Positions 36,128 through 48,813 of a DNA stretch of 64,000 nucleotides are shown here, piece by piece. The DNA is from Larix kaempferi (Eukaryota > Streptophyta > Pinopsida > Pinales > Pinaceae): NCBI GenBank assembly GCA_027924585.1, contig BSBM01002098.1, positions 7,601,001 to 7,665,000 of the forward strand, written 5' to 3'. How positions within the stretch are numbered: position 1 is the stretch's first letter; each line of letters starts with the position of its first letter. A program made the translations under genes and the position numbers. The notes beneath the pieces were generated by a model. The model saw nothing but the letters and a program-made list of their open reading frames with translations. It did not search any database and was not told the origin of the DNA.

Positions 36128-37677
36128 TGTCTTGTAATGTGAGAGGGATGATGATTCCTAGTTGCAAGCAATGTGAGCAAAGTGTTGTATAGTGTTCCCG
36201 GATGGGTGTTGTCTTCTTATAAGAGGTCAAGTCAACGAGGTTTGAGCTACGAAACGGGATGAGCTATTGTTGGAATGGACTCTTTTGGGCCTCAAAGAAT
36301 TTTCAGGGGAGTGGAGGGGTGGTGATTGCTCTTTCACCTTCCTTATAGAGTTTGGTAGTTACCTCAGGGTCGAACCCAGAGGACAAGTTTATCTAGCTCA
36401 CCCTCTTGATTCAAGACCAAGTGATTGGACTTTGTGTTGTTTATGCCCTGAATTCCAACTCCAACGGGATTCAACTATGGTATTTTATGGCCTCTTCTTT
36501 ACTAGGAGTAGAGTGGATATTCAACGATGACTTCAACATTGTCATGTGGGATGGAGACAGATGCAATGGTATGGGTCTAATGATCAATGGCTTGGAAAAA
36601 CAAGCTTGGTGCATGTGCAAGGATGCATTACAGATCTTTGACCCTAATTGGAAGCAAAAGGAGTTGGATTATGGTGGGTGGTTCACCTGGACAAATTACA
36701 GATGGGGTCTGGACTGAGTACATGCTCAGTTAGATATATGCACGATATATTTTATGGAACTAGGGAGGAGGTTGTGTTTTAAGGAAAGCTTCATCATGTG
36801 GACATCATGTTGGATTTGACTAGCTCTTATCATATGTCAATCTAGTTAGTGATCTCTATATGATAGGTTGTGGATGCCCCTATGAATTCAATTTTTAAAC
36901 TAAATGTGTCACATCCAGAGTAAGTTGACTTTCGAGCCATTGTTCAAAAGGCGTGGAACCTTTCTCTCCGCCTTGTCGAGTTCTAAAGTTGAATTTTATG
37001 GTGAAGGCGATAGTGCGACGCATTGTCAAGTTCATGATGGATTTGGACAGGATGATGGCCCATCAGAGGAGGAGGTAGCTATGGGAGGCTTGATAGAGGC
37101 TAGAGGAGGTTCATATCTTTTTGCAAGAGGACATTCATAATGTCACTCTTCAAGAGGATGTAGCCAAGTTAGATATGAAAATCAGATGAGGGGAGGAGTA
37201 CATTGCACAAGGATCTAGGGTATGCTCATGTATACAGTGGATTCAGGAGGGTGTTGAGGGGCCCAAGTTCTATTTTGACTTCCTGAAAAAGAAGGTTGCA
37301 ACAAAGAGGGTGCTTGGGATTTGTAGAGATGATGGATCCCTTATTGAAGTTCATAGCATGTTCAGTGATTACTTACAAGCTATCTTTGCACCTTATCCCT
37401 TATCCGATGTTGTTTTGGCAGCTTGGGATGCTTGTTGCAAAGTTATTCCCTGCAAATTTTATATTGGTGAGAGAGATAGATTAGAGCATAACTTAACGAA
37501 GGACGATCTTCATGCATCTCTTATACCAATGAAGAATGGTAAATCTTTCAGGTTAGATAGTGTTCCATGTGAGTTTTCTAATTCCATGTGGTACTGTATT
37601 GGGGAGTATTTCTATTGTATGGAAACTGAAGTGTTTTCTTCTAGTTTCCTTTTTTAGACCCTTAATTAGGGGTTGAT

Positions 37678-38743
37678 TGTAACGATCTCGAAATCCTCGG
37701 TGCGATTTTGAGGAAATGGGGAGTAAATTTTTTCCTCCTATGTCCAACAAACCAATAAGTCAGTCCCAATGTTTAATGAGTTGATGCCACCATAAAACCT
37801 TTCCATCATTACATCTATAAAATACTTAACTCAATTCAAGGTATGATTCATCTTGATTATGGCTTAATGCCCAAACCAAATGGAAGCCATGCTTTTAAGT
37901 GTAACATCGATAAACCTATGTAATCAAACTTACCCTTTAACCCTTAATATTATATCATAACTTCACCCTTGTTTCGAATAGAAATAACATACGTCAAAAG
38001 ACGGTTATTCACCTTTCTTTATTGTACATGATAGCAATAATTCCAGGGTATCTGTTTAGGATAGTAAAGTATATTTGTTTCATATAGGAAACCATAAAGC
38101 TCAAACTTTCTACACATTAAAATAAACTTATACTTTTTACAAGGGCTACAATGAACCCTTCTGTTATCTTGCATTCTCTCAGCATAAAAACAAGATCTAT
38201 GGTATGCAATAGCTACCACAATGGAAATTGATTCCCTCTTGTGCCCACAATGCGTAAGAAAATAAGAGAATGGGTCGACATACAGATCGCCCATCTCCCT
38301 CTAAGCCAAAGCAACAATAAATATATAGATGTGTATATGTTGGGCCGGCACTCTACAGAGAGGTCTCCCACATTTCATAGGACGCACATATATAGTTAGA
38401 AGGGTCGGCTCTGAGAGGCCGTTCATTGTCCTCTCAATAATAAAAACCAAGTAGATGAGGGTTGATTCTCTTATATAGAGATCGCCCCTAAAAAGGAAAG
38501 CCACGGAAGTTTAATCGCAATTATAGTGCCAAACAATTCTACCCAGAGAACTCGAGTTTGTTCACGCATCAACAAGATTAACGCACAATTTTGTCGTCAA
38601 AGGGAAACTTAGAGCTTGATATATAAATGCCATTCCCACAAGTCACACAATCAGAAAATAAGGAACAATCAGTAGCTAGCGCTTTCTATGAGATCCACTA
38701 AACAAAAACATTGCAAATAGCAGACCCCCCCGGTCGTCCTACA
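37678..38743 (+). mobile_element. probable solo LTR, 1,066 bp
   Basis: It interrupts the RT frame between LIV (37,680) and IPKNGV (38,760), so it is an insertion. It starts TGTAACGATCTCGAAATCC, a start common in plant LTRs of the Ty3 type, and ends CCTACA. No gag or pol is present. No 5-bp duplication was found at the proposed ends, so the borders may be off by some bases. Confidence 0.55.
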
Positions 38744-40204
38744 GAATATTAAGAAATAGGATCCCAAAGAATGGCGTGTGTGATTCCATTGGTGGATGGT
38801 CTCCCATCACCCTGTTCTCTATAGCATAAAATATCATGGCCAAGGCTTTGGCCATGAGGCTGCAGGTGGTGGCCAAGTATGTTGTGCAGCAGGAGAAGAA
38901 GGGAGGTTCATTCTAAACATTGTAGTTTCAGCTTGGAAGGATATGGAGTGGGTCGAGGAGACTTGCAAGTAGTGTAGGATGCTCAAGATTGATTTTGATA
39001 AAACCTCTAACCAGGTCCTTCATTGTAGAGATGTTGGAATGCTTGGGGTTTTGCTCACAGTGTGTTGGCATGGTGAGCATAATGTTCTCCAATGCTTCAA
39101 CCTTTATTTATGTTAATAAGGCCATGTTCCCCTATATATATATCTACATCATTCTATTAGATAGGGGTTCCCCATGGCATCGTACTTTTATGTGTTGACT
39201 TTATATGCTTTGGGATACTTATTGGAGGCATCTTGGATTGTTGGGTAGATTAGAGGGATTTATCTTCCAGATGGTTCAAAGATGGTCAATAATCACTTTG
39301 CATATGAATCCCTTCTTTAAGTTAGTGTGTTGAGAAGGCTTCAATGGATAAGGCTATGTCTTGTCTAGACACCTTTTGCATGGCTTTTGGAGCCATTGTC
39401 TATCTTCACAATTATGACTTTTGTTTGATTGGAATTTACTTGCCCCTAGCTTGTATTCCTGGAGCTTGATCATTTATCTTCCCATGAGTGATTGTGTCAG
39501 TACCTTGGTATTATTTTTGGGATAGGGTTATCTCCAATATCTATGTGGGATTGGTGCCTTCAGAGGCTACAGATCAAGCTTTATGTATGGAATCATAAGG
39601 ATCTCTCCTTTGCAAGGAAGTTGATAGTTGTTAAGTGCATTCTTCAGGCCACACATATGTTTTATGTGCTTTCCTGTTTTCCCAACAAGGATTGGTTCAA
39701 ACGAATTGAATAGATTTTGAGATCATATATTTGGTCGAGTATAGGGGGGAAGAGGTTGGCCTTAGTTGCATGGGATATATGTGTGCTCCCTAAGGATGAG
39801 GAGGGTTTAGGATTGATTAATGTGGTAGCATACGGTAGTATTTTTTTGGATACCAAGTGGGTGGTACGATGTCTTGGGGGTCCATCACCTTGGCAAGTTC
39901 TCTTTGGGCATCATATTATTTTAGCACAACATTTAGGCAGGGTGCGTGGAAATCTTGGCTTATGTGGAATCATCTCTTCACCCTATGTGTTTCAGGTTGG
40001 GGGATCTATTCTCTTCATGAGTATTTGGAAATCCTAGAAATCGATGGATGGATTGGTTCGCTGGCAGTGGGAAGGTAGCAAAGTTGGGTGGGACATTGCC
40101 TCTCATCTGATCTAGTGGCGAAATTAAGGAATTTGTAGTGCATAATTGTCAAGGTTTCAAGCGCACTAACTAAGTCAGAAGGGTATCTACCATTGGCAAG
40201 ACCT

Positions 40205-40335
40205 TTGGGACTCTGATGCTCGCTCATGGAAGGAGTGGAGATCACTTGCTCATGAGTTGGTGTTGTTAGTCTCTGATGCTTGCTCATGGAAGGAGTGGAG
40301 ATCACTTGCTCAGGTGTTGGTGTCATTAGACTCAG
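40205..40335. repeat. 66-bp tandem duplication
   Basis: The block with gctcatggaaggagtggaga and tcacttgctca is present twice in a row, within the decayed LINE ORF2. Confidence 0.9.
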
Positions 40336-40633
40336 ATCTCCCCTTGATCATGGAGTTTCAGTTCTTCCTTCCAGAGTCTGGTTTGTTTAAGATGAACATT
40401 GGGATGCCTAGTCCCTTCTAGAGGGATTGGCAGTGGATATTTGGTGCACTATTGTTACAGTATGATTCCCTTGTATGTATTCAGTTCTTCATCAAAGACA
40501 CCCCCTCTCGCTAGTACTCAATGTGAGATGGGTATCATCAATTCCAAAGACTTAGTGGGTTTGTAGATTGCACAGTGTTTGGTTAGTGTGGCTTTCCTGT
40601 GTTTGCTTGGTTGGTGATTTATCAAGGGATCCC

Positions 40634-40965
40634 TGTTGGAACATGATTGTCATTAAATCAAAACCCGTAGGCACTAATCTCCACTACAATCGCCAAAGTT
40701 AAGATTCACAAGAGGGGGTTAATCCATGTCGTGAAACTCACGGGGAGTGATGGACGCAAATGCCAACAATCCCCCCCCCAATGTTACCTGGGTAAGTTTC
40801 AAACTTGAGACATGTTGCTCTGATGCCATTTGTTGGAACACAATTGTCGTTAGATCAAAACCCGCAGACACTAATCTCCGCTACAATCGCCAAAGTTAAG
40901 ATCCAGGAGAGGGGGTTAACCCATGTCGCGAAACTCACAGGGAGCGCTGGACACAAATGCCAACA
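40634..40965 (-). mobile_element. TRIM: miniature LTR retrotransposon, 332 bp
   Basis: Two 135-bp LTRs (40,634-40,768 and 40,831-40,965) start TGTTGG and end CCAACA and differ at about 16 sites, mostly transitions. The 62-bp internal part has, on the minus strand, a PBS, TGGCATCAGAGC, two bases after the 5' LTR (one mismatch to the usual TGGTATCAGAGC complementary to initiator tRNA-Met) and a PPT, TTGGGGGGGGGAT, next to the 3' LTR. The flanks atccc and ctccc fit a 5-bp target-site duplication with one change. It has no coding capacity and would depend on proteins of other LTR elements. It is inserted in the zf-RVT region of the decayed LINE. Confidence 0.92.
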
Positions 40966-41490
40966 CTCCCTCCCAAGGCTAGGTTGGATAAGTCTACCCT
41001 TTTGGATGGTCTATACTCAAAATGCCAAATATTGGAGACAGTAAGGCACATTTTTTGGGACTATAGATTTTCCAGATATTTTTGGAGCTTTGCGAAGGAG
41101 CAACATCCTAATCTATTCCTGAAGAAGCTTTGGTGGAGAGTTTCTTTATTTGGAGATGGTTATTCCCTCATGTGGGAATCACTTTCTAGTTTGTGGCAAT
41201 GTTTGTGAATTTCTTCTTTGTTTGTCCTTTGGAAACTCAGATGTAAGTATGTATTTGACCAAAAAAGTAGCTTTATTTATACCTTTATTGCTCATTGGAA
41301 ATAAGATATTTGATGCCAATTATTAGCCAAGGGCACTCTGTTAATCAAGGATGCCAAGGAGTTGGATCCTATTGTATATTCTTTTTTTTTGCCTTAGTAA
41401 GCTTCAGGAAGAAGATAGAGTAGGCATTGTATATACTTGTCCACTATTAACTCTTTTATTGTAAACAAATTTATGTAAATATAAAAAAGG

Positions 41491-42943
41491 TTTAAAATCC
41501 ATTTCTTTTTAATTCATTGTAGTTATTTTTGATAATATAAAATATATATTTCTTTTTATTTATCCCATAAACTTTATTAATATTAAGATATTGTAGAGCA
41601 TAAAAATCAAACTTTTACAAACATTTTCTCAAATTTTTACAAACTTTAAATAACTCTTCAAACAAGCTCTCAGAGCTTAAGATGTCTTAGTCCTTTGTAG
41701 AAAACAAATAGCTTGTAGATCTTGGGCATGCCATTAGTTACACCGATAGGTGTTTATATCTTAGAATTTGGGGTGGATTAGAAATCTATGTTTTTTCTAG
41801 ATTGCACGAGGATGAGGCAAGTATACTATCGAGATTGATTTTATGGCAGTCGTTCCAAATTTGAAATAAACAATTATAAAAGAAAAAAATATAAAAAATA
41901 ACTGGTAGTTGATGCATGGATAACTGATATCTAATGTATGGATAACTCTTAGTTGATGCATGGATAAGGTGCTCCCGTTTAACTAGAAAAAGGTGAGTGA
42001 TAACATGTAGCTGAAGAATATACAATGGGTGATTACAACTACGCATGGAGAACAAGTTACATATAGCTAATTACTTATTTGTGGCACTTAACTTGTGACC
42101 TATCAGTGTTCACCGACCACAAATAAAGTGGTTGTGCTAGTAAGTTTTTAATGTATTGTAGATCTTGGGCATGTACTTTATTGATCTTAAGTAGATGTGC
42201 TTTTAATTAAATATACATATATTATTAGTGTCCAGTGTATCACATTGCTTCCCCATGATTTATGGGCCTTTTTATGATAAATTGACAGTTTCAGGACATC
42301 ATTGATATTTCATGAGAAAAAGTTGTTGTGTTTTACATGGATACATGCAAATCAAGCAATACATATTTAATTTAGAAAAGAAAGAAACGTTTTGGACACA
42401 TGAGGCTTTCATTCACTAAATTTCATGTTCAAATTATAGGCAATTTTGTAATAAGAAGATGAAAATTTCTATTGGAAACTATAGATTTTTATAAACAATA
42501 GTAAACCTTGCATATTGAGACAATACAAGGGAACACGGTAATACAAAAAATACTTGGCTTTTTGACAAGACAAAGTGTAGAACAGCTCTATGCCTTGAAC
42601 ATGATTCTTAACAGTTGAGCTTCAAGTGCCATGGAAAAATCACATGTTCAACAAAATATTTGACCACTCTCATCATAGTATCACAAGAATGTATACCCAA
42701 CTTCATTACATTTCAAACAGTCCTCCATAACCACAATAGGCAATGATATAAAATGAAAAAAACAGGATCTTTTGCCTAAGTATCTAGCTTTATAATAAAT
42801 TGAACATACAGAACACAGACTAACAAATCATAAGTATGTGAGAAATATTATGCCAGCCTTTGATTAAATAATGCACTTTAAAGTTCCGCGGATGCCAAAC
42901 ATAGATGAACCCCTTAAAGAATAAAACATCTTCTTTGCTTCTT
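41491..42943. other. no recognisable gene
   Basis: AT-rich anonymous DNA after the LINE. A small reiteration (gttgatgcatggataac near 41,908 and 41,953) is the only structure seen. Confidence 0.5.
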
Positions 42944-45900
42944 TTAGCGTTTCTTTTGCCTCAGTGGTTGAAGAACCACTTTGATTGGGGCATCAAAAAC
43001 AACCTTAGCATTCTGTAATAAAGGTAAAACCAAAATATCTTCAGGAAATTTGAAAATAGAAACTGATGCCACTATGATATAATAATATTGTACTAGAATG
43101 GGAATAATTGATAAAAAGTTGTAAGCAATAGAAGCAACTAGGCAAAGATAATTAGATTACGTGAAAAAAAAAAACTTCAAAACAAAAATGGATAATGCTA
43201 TTCAACTAAAGACCTCAGGCTAATCTGTGACAGAAAGGGAGAGAAACATTTTTCTACATTGTGTTCACTAAATAGTTGCATGCACTTTAATACAATGGAA
43301 GAGGACTACAATGGGTATCAATCATAGGGCTTGATTTTGAATATGCTTGCAATATTGATTAAATGCACATAAAGATGACCCACTAAATCCACAACAAACA
43401 TAGAGAGCATGATTTGAGTTCTCTTTGGTGCTATTAAACATACATTATTTAGTCTGTCTGACTTGCAAAGAAGGTTGTGATTCCCACTAAATGAATTGTC
43501 AAAAGAGTTTACCAAAATAAACTATAAGCTACAATATGGATTTTCCCTTCTAACCAACTTAGTAATTCAAGCTTTGAGATATGTGAGGTTGATTACCTTA
43601 CGAAAAATACCACTATACTCGTTCTATGTAGTGATGTTGCAAGTTTATGTGTATTTCCTATTTAAAAGAATGAGTTTTCCCCTGAGTTGATATGCCTACA
43701 AAATCTCTCTCTATAGGCATACATGTTGTGTTTTAGAACTGCACTCAATGTATCCTGCAACCCTGATTTGTCTCTTCAAATCTTCACCCTGACAAGACAG
43801 ACGTACGTTGATGTAAGTTATTCCTTACAAACAATGCACATAAAATTTAAATCTTCTAGTCAAATGGAAAAATGTAATAATTTTCACCAGGTTCCCAAAA
43901 TAATCAAAACTTATGGGGAAGTAATCGGCCAGTGTATGATAATAGTATAATGAATGGAAAATGCACATAACAATCAAAGAGGCCCATATACTATAAAGGA
44001 AAAAATGCCAAAACCCATGCAACCCTCTTTTATTATTGGAAAACTTGAATGGAGTTCATGCAATAACAAGTCAGGCTTGCATGGAAACAAGTTGGGAACA
44101 TTTATGTAAAATGAGAGATCCATGGTTTCGGAAAAAAGATAACAAAATGTAATTTATCACCTAGGTTTCGTGGAAGAATTGAAATTTTCAACAAGCTACA
44201 AACAACATGGTGTAAAAAAATACTCCCAAATATCCACAAGAAACTATACCCTATAACAAGGAACAAGGATCTCAATCACAACAACAACCACTGTTACTAT
44301 ATTTTTTCATCGAACTACAAGCAAAATGTTTCCAAGATAATCCTCTAGCACCAAAGGATGCAACATAAAAAGTAGTTCTATATAAATTATATTTATAAAA
44401 GACTTTATTGCAAGCATATATCCTGAAGAAAGAACACACTTGAGTACTCTAAATTGTAAGTGGTGGCATGCTTGAACTCATAGGCCTTGCATAAGGTCCT
44501 AGCTTCTGCATGGGAGGACCACCGGGGAGATATGTAGCAGAAGAATAGGGTGGAACTAACAAGTGAGCTTGCCAAGTTGTTCCTAAAGGTGTAGCATGTT
44601 GAGCAGGTGAGTTCATATACATTTGATTTGGTGCAGTTCCTTGAAACAATGATCTTGTTGTTTGTGACACAAGTCTAGTAACACTAGTTGGTTGTGGTGT
44701 ATGTACAATAGATACAAAATAATTTATTGAATACATATATGGTACAGATGGAGGCTATCCACCAACTCCAAGAACCGACAATTGATTTTATACAATGCTT
44801 ACTTTTGGAAGTGTGTAGTCTCTGCTCCAATCATCATTAACCTTTGTACATGTTCCCATTGGTCAAACATAGTCATTTGAAATAGTATCGGTTGTTAAAA
44901 TCAAGTCTATTTATGTGTTTTCCTATAGGAGAAATATAAGCCTCTACTCCATATAATATCTTACATTGAATAGATTTAAATTGTATTCCACCAATCGATG
45001 AATATGAACCCATGCATATTCGAGGAAGGCAAGCTAAGTTTATGAACATTGAAGGTTTTCACATGCGGTTACCAATATTGGAGGGTATTGAACATGAGAC
45101 ATTTGTAAAATCCTTCCACTCCATTAGAAAACATAATGATATCATTAAAATTAAAACTCTAACAGCACGAGAGGGCAATGAGATCCAAAGCCTCTTGAAC
45201 TTTATTCCGCGAGTAGCTTAATGAGGGCCCTTATGTCATCTAAATGGCTTCTAGTTGTGGCTTTATTCACATCCACCATTGCCAAGCTCATCAAAGTCAC
45301 AAAAACCATGGATCGATTAATGTTTCTATAGGAACTAAGGTAAACAACTAATTTCATTGGTTATACCTAGTTTAGCTACCAATTCAAGATCTAGTACCAT
45401 ATTCAACATAGGTCACAACATTTATAAAAAATAGAAAATAGAAGAAGATGAAGGGATTTGGTTCATTAAAAGGCACCTAAGACATGGTTATGACAAGTTC
45501 TTCTTTCATTGCAGACTAAGTGGGAGAAGAGAAACCCACTTGTGATGCACCAAAATACTTACACTGTAAGCTCATATCATCCAAGTTGGCATATCAAATG
45601 CGCTCAGATTTTATCAATAAGAATTAGTAAAAGGCACATAACTTTTGTTTGAAGTAGAGGTACAACTCAATTTTTTTTATAATAAAATAAAATGATTTGA
45701 TTGGGTCATGAGTTGTTTTGAGTCTCAACTGGGTATAATTCAGAGACATTTTTTCTTTTACAGCATTGTATTCAAGAGACTAGTCTACAAAGTGGAACCA
45801 GATTTCCAGTGGCCCAATATATTTTGACACAAAGAGTTCCATAAAACTAAGGATGGCTGCATGTTCATGTTAAAGTAAGTTCTGCATTGAATTTAGAAGA

Positions 45901-46750
45901 TTGATGATTTTTTCCACAATGGGGGTGTTCATGCATCCTCACTAAATAAGGCCCTGATCGTAGCAACACTCGACCTCAAAGAAATTGCATCAACAATGGA
46001 GGGCTTGTCACCATCCAAAAATAACACTTTGCTTAATTTTGTGAGATCCTTGTAAATCAAGAGAAGATTACGATGCTTCCCTACATGTTTCAGTGCCATT
46101 GGAATTGTTGGCCATGCATATGGACTGTCACTTCTAGAAAGAGTTTTTTTAGGTCATTCATTTAAAAATAGTTAATCATTAGGTTGTCGCCCATGATCCG
46201 GGGTTTTATAAGCAAAATGTGTTTCATTAGAAACTTTAACCTGCAACAATAGAAGGATAACCAAATATATTTAGAGAAAAGTGAGATACAGAGGAAGTTA
46301 TAGAATGGTGGAAATAGAGGAAGTTATAGAATGCCAAAAACAGAGGAATTTAGAGAATGAAAGACAAACTAATTTTGTTAATCCCAGAATGCTAAAGATG
46401 AAAATTTTAAATCCAGAATCGTAAAGAACCCTTACTGCTTGCTTCAAATCCTTTGAAACACAAGACAATTCATGGTGCCCGAGGTTGTTCACTACCTCTA
46501 CTTGTAAAATAATTTCAAAAGAAAATTAGTCGCACCTATGAACAACACAACGCAACAGGAAGGGGGAAATAAATCTAGAGAAGTAAATACCACAAAAACC
46601 CTGCAAAATACGAGATCCAAAAAAAACCAAAAACTACATTTGAAAATTTTTACTATGGCCTGCGACTTCACAATCTGCGTTTGCGAGAAGGTCATTGTTC
46701 TTGGAGTAAACAACCATAGAAGGAGTTGTTCGTTGGCCCTCTGCATGTGA
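42944..46750 (-). other. exon-like islands of an unidentified gene
   Basis: Several short minus-strand blocks look like exons in noncoding DNA. 43,012-42,944 follows a ttattacag acceptor and reads NAKVVFDAPIKVVLQPLRQK then KR and a stop. A block at about 44,860-44,815 (VNDDWSRDYTLPK) is followed by gtaagc. 44,740-44,449 is an open Pro/Ser-rich stretch (TWQAHLLVPPYSSATYLPGG). 46,500-46,442 reads VVNNLGHHELSCVSKDLKQ and runs into gtaagg. One after a ttctattgttgcag acceptor reads VKVSNETHFAYKTPDHGRQP (near 46,236-46,175). 46,750-46,650 is another open stretch. I do not recognise the protein and cannot prove that the blocks belong together. A live gene with long introns or a pseudogene are both possible. 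Confidence 0.35.
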
Positions 46751-48640
46751 TGTCCCCAACCCTAAATCTAAGACCAAGGTCACCCGAAAACCCAAGGGAA
46801 GGCTGAATCAAAGTAAATGCTCATCAAGATAAGGTTATCCAAGGTTGGGCCATCATGCCAACAAGCAAATTAAATAAAAAATTTAGCCTTCTTAAGACAA
46901 ACAAACTTGCAATATAAGTCATTTCCCATATACACATGCACGATGCAAGGTAAATGCAAGCATGAATGTAAACGGATCTGAATAAGCTTTTACCATGTAA
47001 TATAACATCAATTAATTAGCTCTTCCACAACCACATAACCATTAACAAAATCATATTTCCAAGCTAACTCTAACAATATAAATAAAAGATCTACATGCTG
47101 CCATATTCAACCATATTGACAGAGGTAGAAACTAGATCTATTAACTGTCGCCTACAATCATATTAACATAAGTAAAACCATATATGAGGGCTGCCATCTA
47201 CAACCATATAGATGATATTAACATAAGATCTCATGGTTGTATCCTACATCCTTACAAACCATAAGCAAACACTAAATCCAAAAGCACATATACATTAGAA
47301 TATTGTAAATAAGCACATAAGAAAATGTTAATCACTGACTACCACCCATAGCCATATCAACATGAACAAATTCAGATATGAAAGATGTCATCTACAACCA
47401 TATGAAATCATATCTCAAGGCTATCACCTACATGCATACAATACATAAACAAATTAGGTCTATAAGCACATATATTTTATAAAATGCAGTAAACAAACAT
47501 AATAAGAAATACTCATCTTAATCATGGGAAACAAGTTTCAATAGGACAAGGTGGGCTACCCTGCCATAGACATGCCATGATCATGCATCTTTCAACATGA
47601 TAGTCACCCTTGAGCTAAGGCCATATATCCACAGGAGAGGTACTTTCAAACCAACAGGTATGGTGTGCTCATCTCAATACTGTAAACAATGCCACACAAA
47701 AAAAACCGTATCACAGTCATACAAAAATATTTTTCAATGAAACAAAAGGTGTTCCTTACTGGACACATCGCTCCGGGTGCAATGGAACAAGTCTCACAAC
47801 CTAGAAATGATCAGAAATAGGTGAACCAAGACATATGGTTGTGCCATTTCCACATTGTCAAAAACCACAACTACACCTTTCTACATCTAAAATTTCCATT
47901 CCATCTACACTACCTGGTGCAATGGGATTCCTTTCACTACACAAGTCCCTCGGTACATTACCATCCACCATCAGGCTTCACGTTCATATATTCGAACATG
48001 GACAAGCAATGGGATGAGGACTCATGTTGTGTTATGCACAGTCAATCTTCAATCCCTATTACAGGGTCTTCATATCCCATTACAAGGCATTCAATCTTCT
48101 GCAATACCACGCATCTCCTCCTTGAGAGCATGCATTTCTCAACTCAAGAGGGCATTCCACTACACTGGAGAGCTCATGAGAAAAACTAGAGAAAAAGAAT
48201 GAGAGAAAGTTCATTCCAATGCACAAATAGCCATTCAAATCCCCAAGTGAGTGATTCGAATTCCAAAAGGGGTATCTCCAAAGGTTAGAAGCCAACTCGA
48301 ATTGGTAGATGAGTTACTCATTCACGAGGTTCCTTTCATGGAATAGCAAAAAAAAAATGCATCAAAAGTTGGGAGTTACACTTCAAAAAATACTAGCTAA
48401 ATATAGCCAATGAAAATTCACTAATACATGAGAAGTTACGAATTACAGCAAGCCAAGGTCAAGGAAGAAGCAATAGTCAAGAAAGACCCACCAAACATTC
48501 TTCTAGATACAAGACTCTTTAAGATTCTTCTATGGATACAAAACTATTTGAGTGTTGTCACTATTATGTAAAAAACTTCTTGTTGTACTACATTTTTAAC
48601 ACGCAACGTTGTAATTGCCATTAAGAATTCGGGAATATAT
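46751..48640. other. no recognisable gene; degenerate reiterations
   Basis: The stretch starts with tgatgtccccaaccctaaat, which could be an LTR start, but no matching end or second copy is visible. From 47,090 to 47,450 the words caaccatat and ctacaaccatat recur irregularly. ORFs at 47,820-48,200 show no known motif. Confidence 0.4.
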
Positions 48641-48655
48641 TTTTTATTTAACGAG

Positions 48656-48813
48656 TCTGACCAATTGCCTGTCTCGTCAGAGGCGACAATCCACGTCTCG
48701 TCAGAGGCGACAATCCACATTCTTTTTCAGCCCGCCCTTTCCAAATTTGTCAAGTCTATCGTACCCAGCGGCACGACTGCAGCCACCGCCTCCTTCCTGG
48801 AAATGTCGCGACT
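48656..48813 (+). promoter_or_regulatory. conserved box upstream of GLR, with 24-bp tandem duplication
   Basis: GC-richer than its surroundings. A 24-bp unit (gtctcgtcagaggcgacaat plus four bases) is present at 48,671 and 48,695. The part from gacaatccacatt to tcctggaaatgtc is shared with 12,131-12,241 upstream of GLR stub A. It lies 1.2 kb before the GLR start codon. A distal promoter, or a noncoding first exon with a 5'-UTR intron, are possible. An open frame (48,665-48,865) is partly conserved in stub A. Confidence 0.5.

Larger units (their letters stand above)
36127..41208 (+). pseudogene. LINE ORF2 (decayed, interrupted)
   Basis: Endonuclease: MSCNVRGMM at the start, then FNDDFNIVMWD, the position of the conserved GDFN (Gly is Asp here), and YGGWFTWTNYRWG to 36,717. 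Linker and first RT block: RVCSCIQWIQEGVEGPKFYF, VLGICRDDGSL, MKNGKSFRLDSVPCEFSNSM (37,215-37,600). After the LTR insert RT resumes with IPKNGVCDSIGGWSPITLF and NIMAKALAMRLQ. The catalytic motif near 39,296 reads HFAYES where HFADDS would be expected. Thumb: YVWNHKDLSFARKLIVVKC and LALVAWDICVLPKDEEGLG (39,490-39,830). The zf-RVT remnant TVRHIFWDYRFSRYFWSF ends at 41,208. It is fully inactive. Confidence 0.8.
34250..41490 (+). mobile_element. decayed LINE without RNase H, interrupted by LTR elements
   Basis: A LINE of another lineage lies on the plus strand. It shows ORF1 (DUF4283-like, zinc-knuckle remnant), ORF2 endonuclease, a split RT, thumb and zf-RVT remnant, then a 3' region ending near 41,490 (ttttattgtaaacaaattta). 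A probable solo LTR (37,678-38,743) and a TRIM (40,634-40,965) are inserted in it. Stops are frequent, so it is the oldest LINE here. No RNase H could be seen behind the zf-RVT. Its ends are only approximate. Confidence 0.8.

Noticed and set aside
47821-48202. Overlapping ORFs on both strands
   Set aside because: No known motif, no splice context, and three frames are open at the same time, which suggests composition, not coding.
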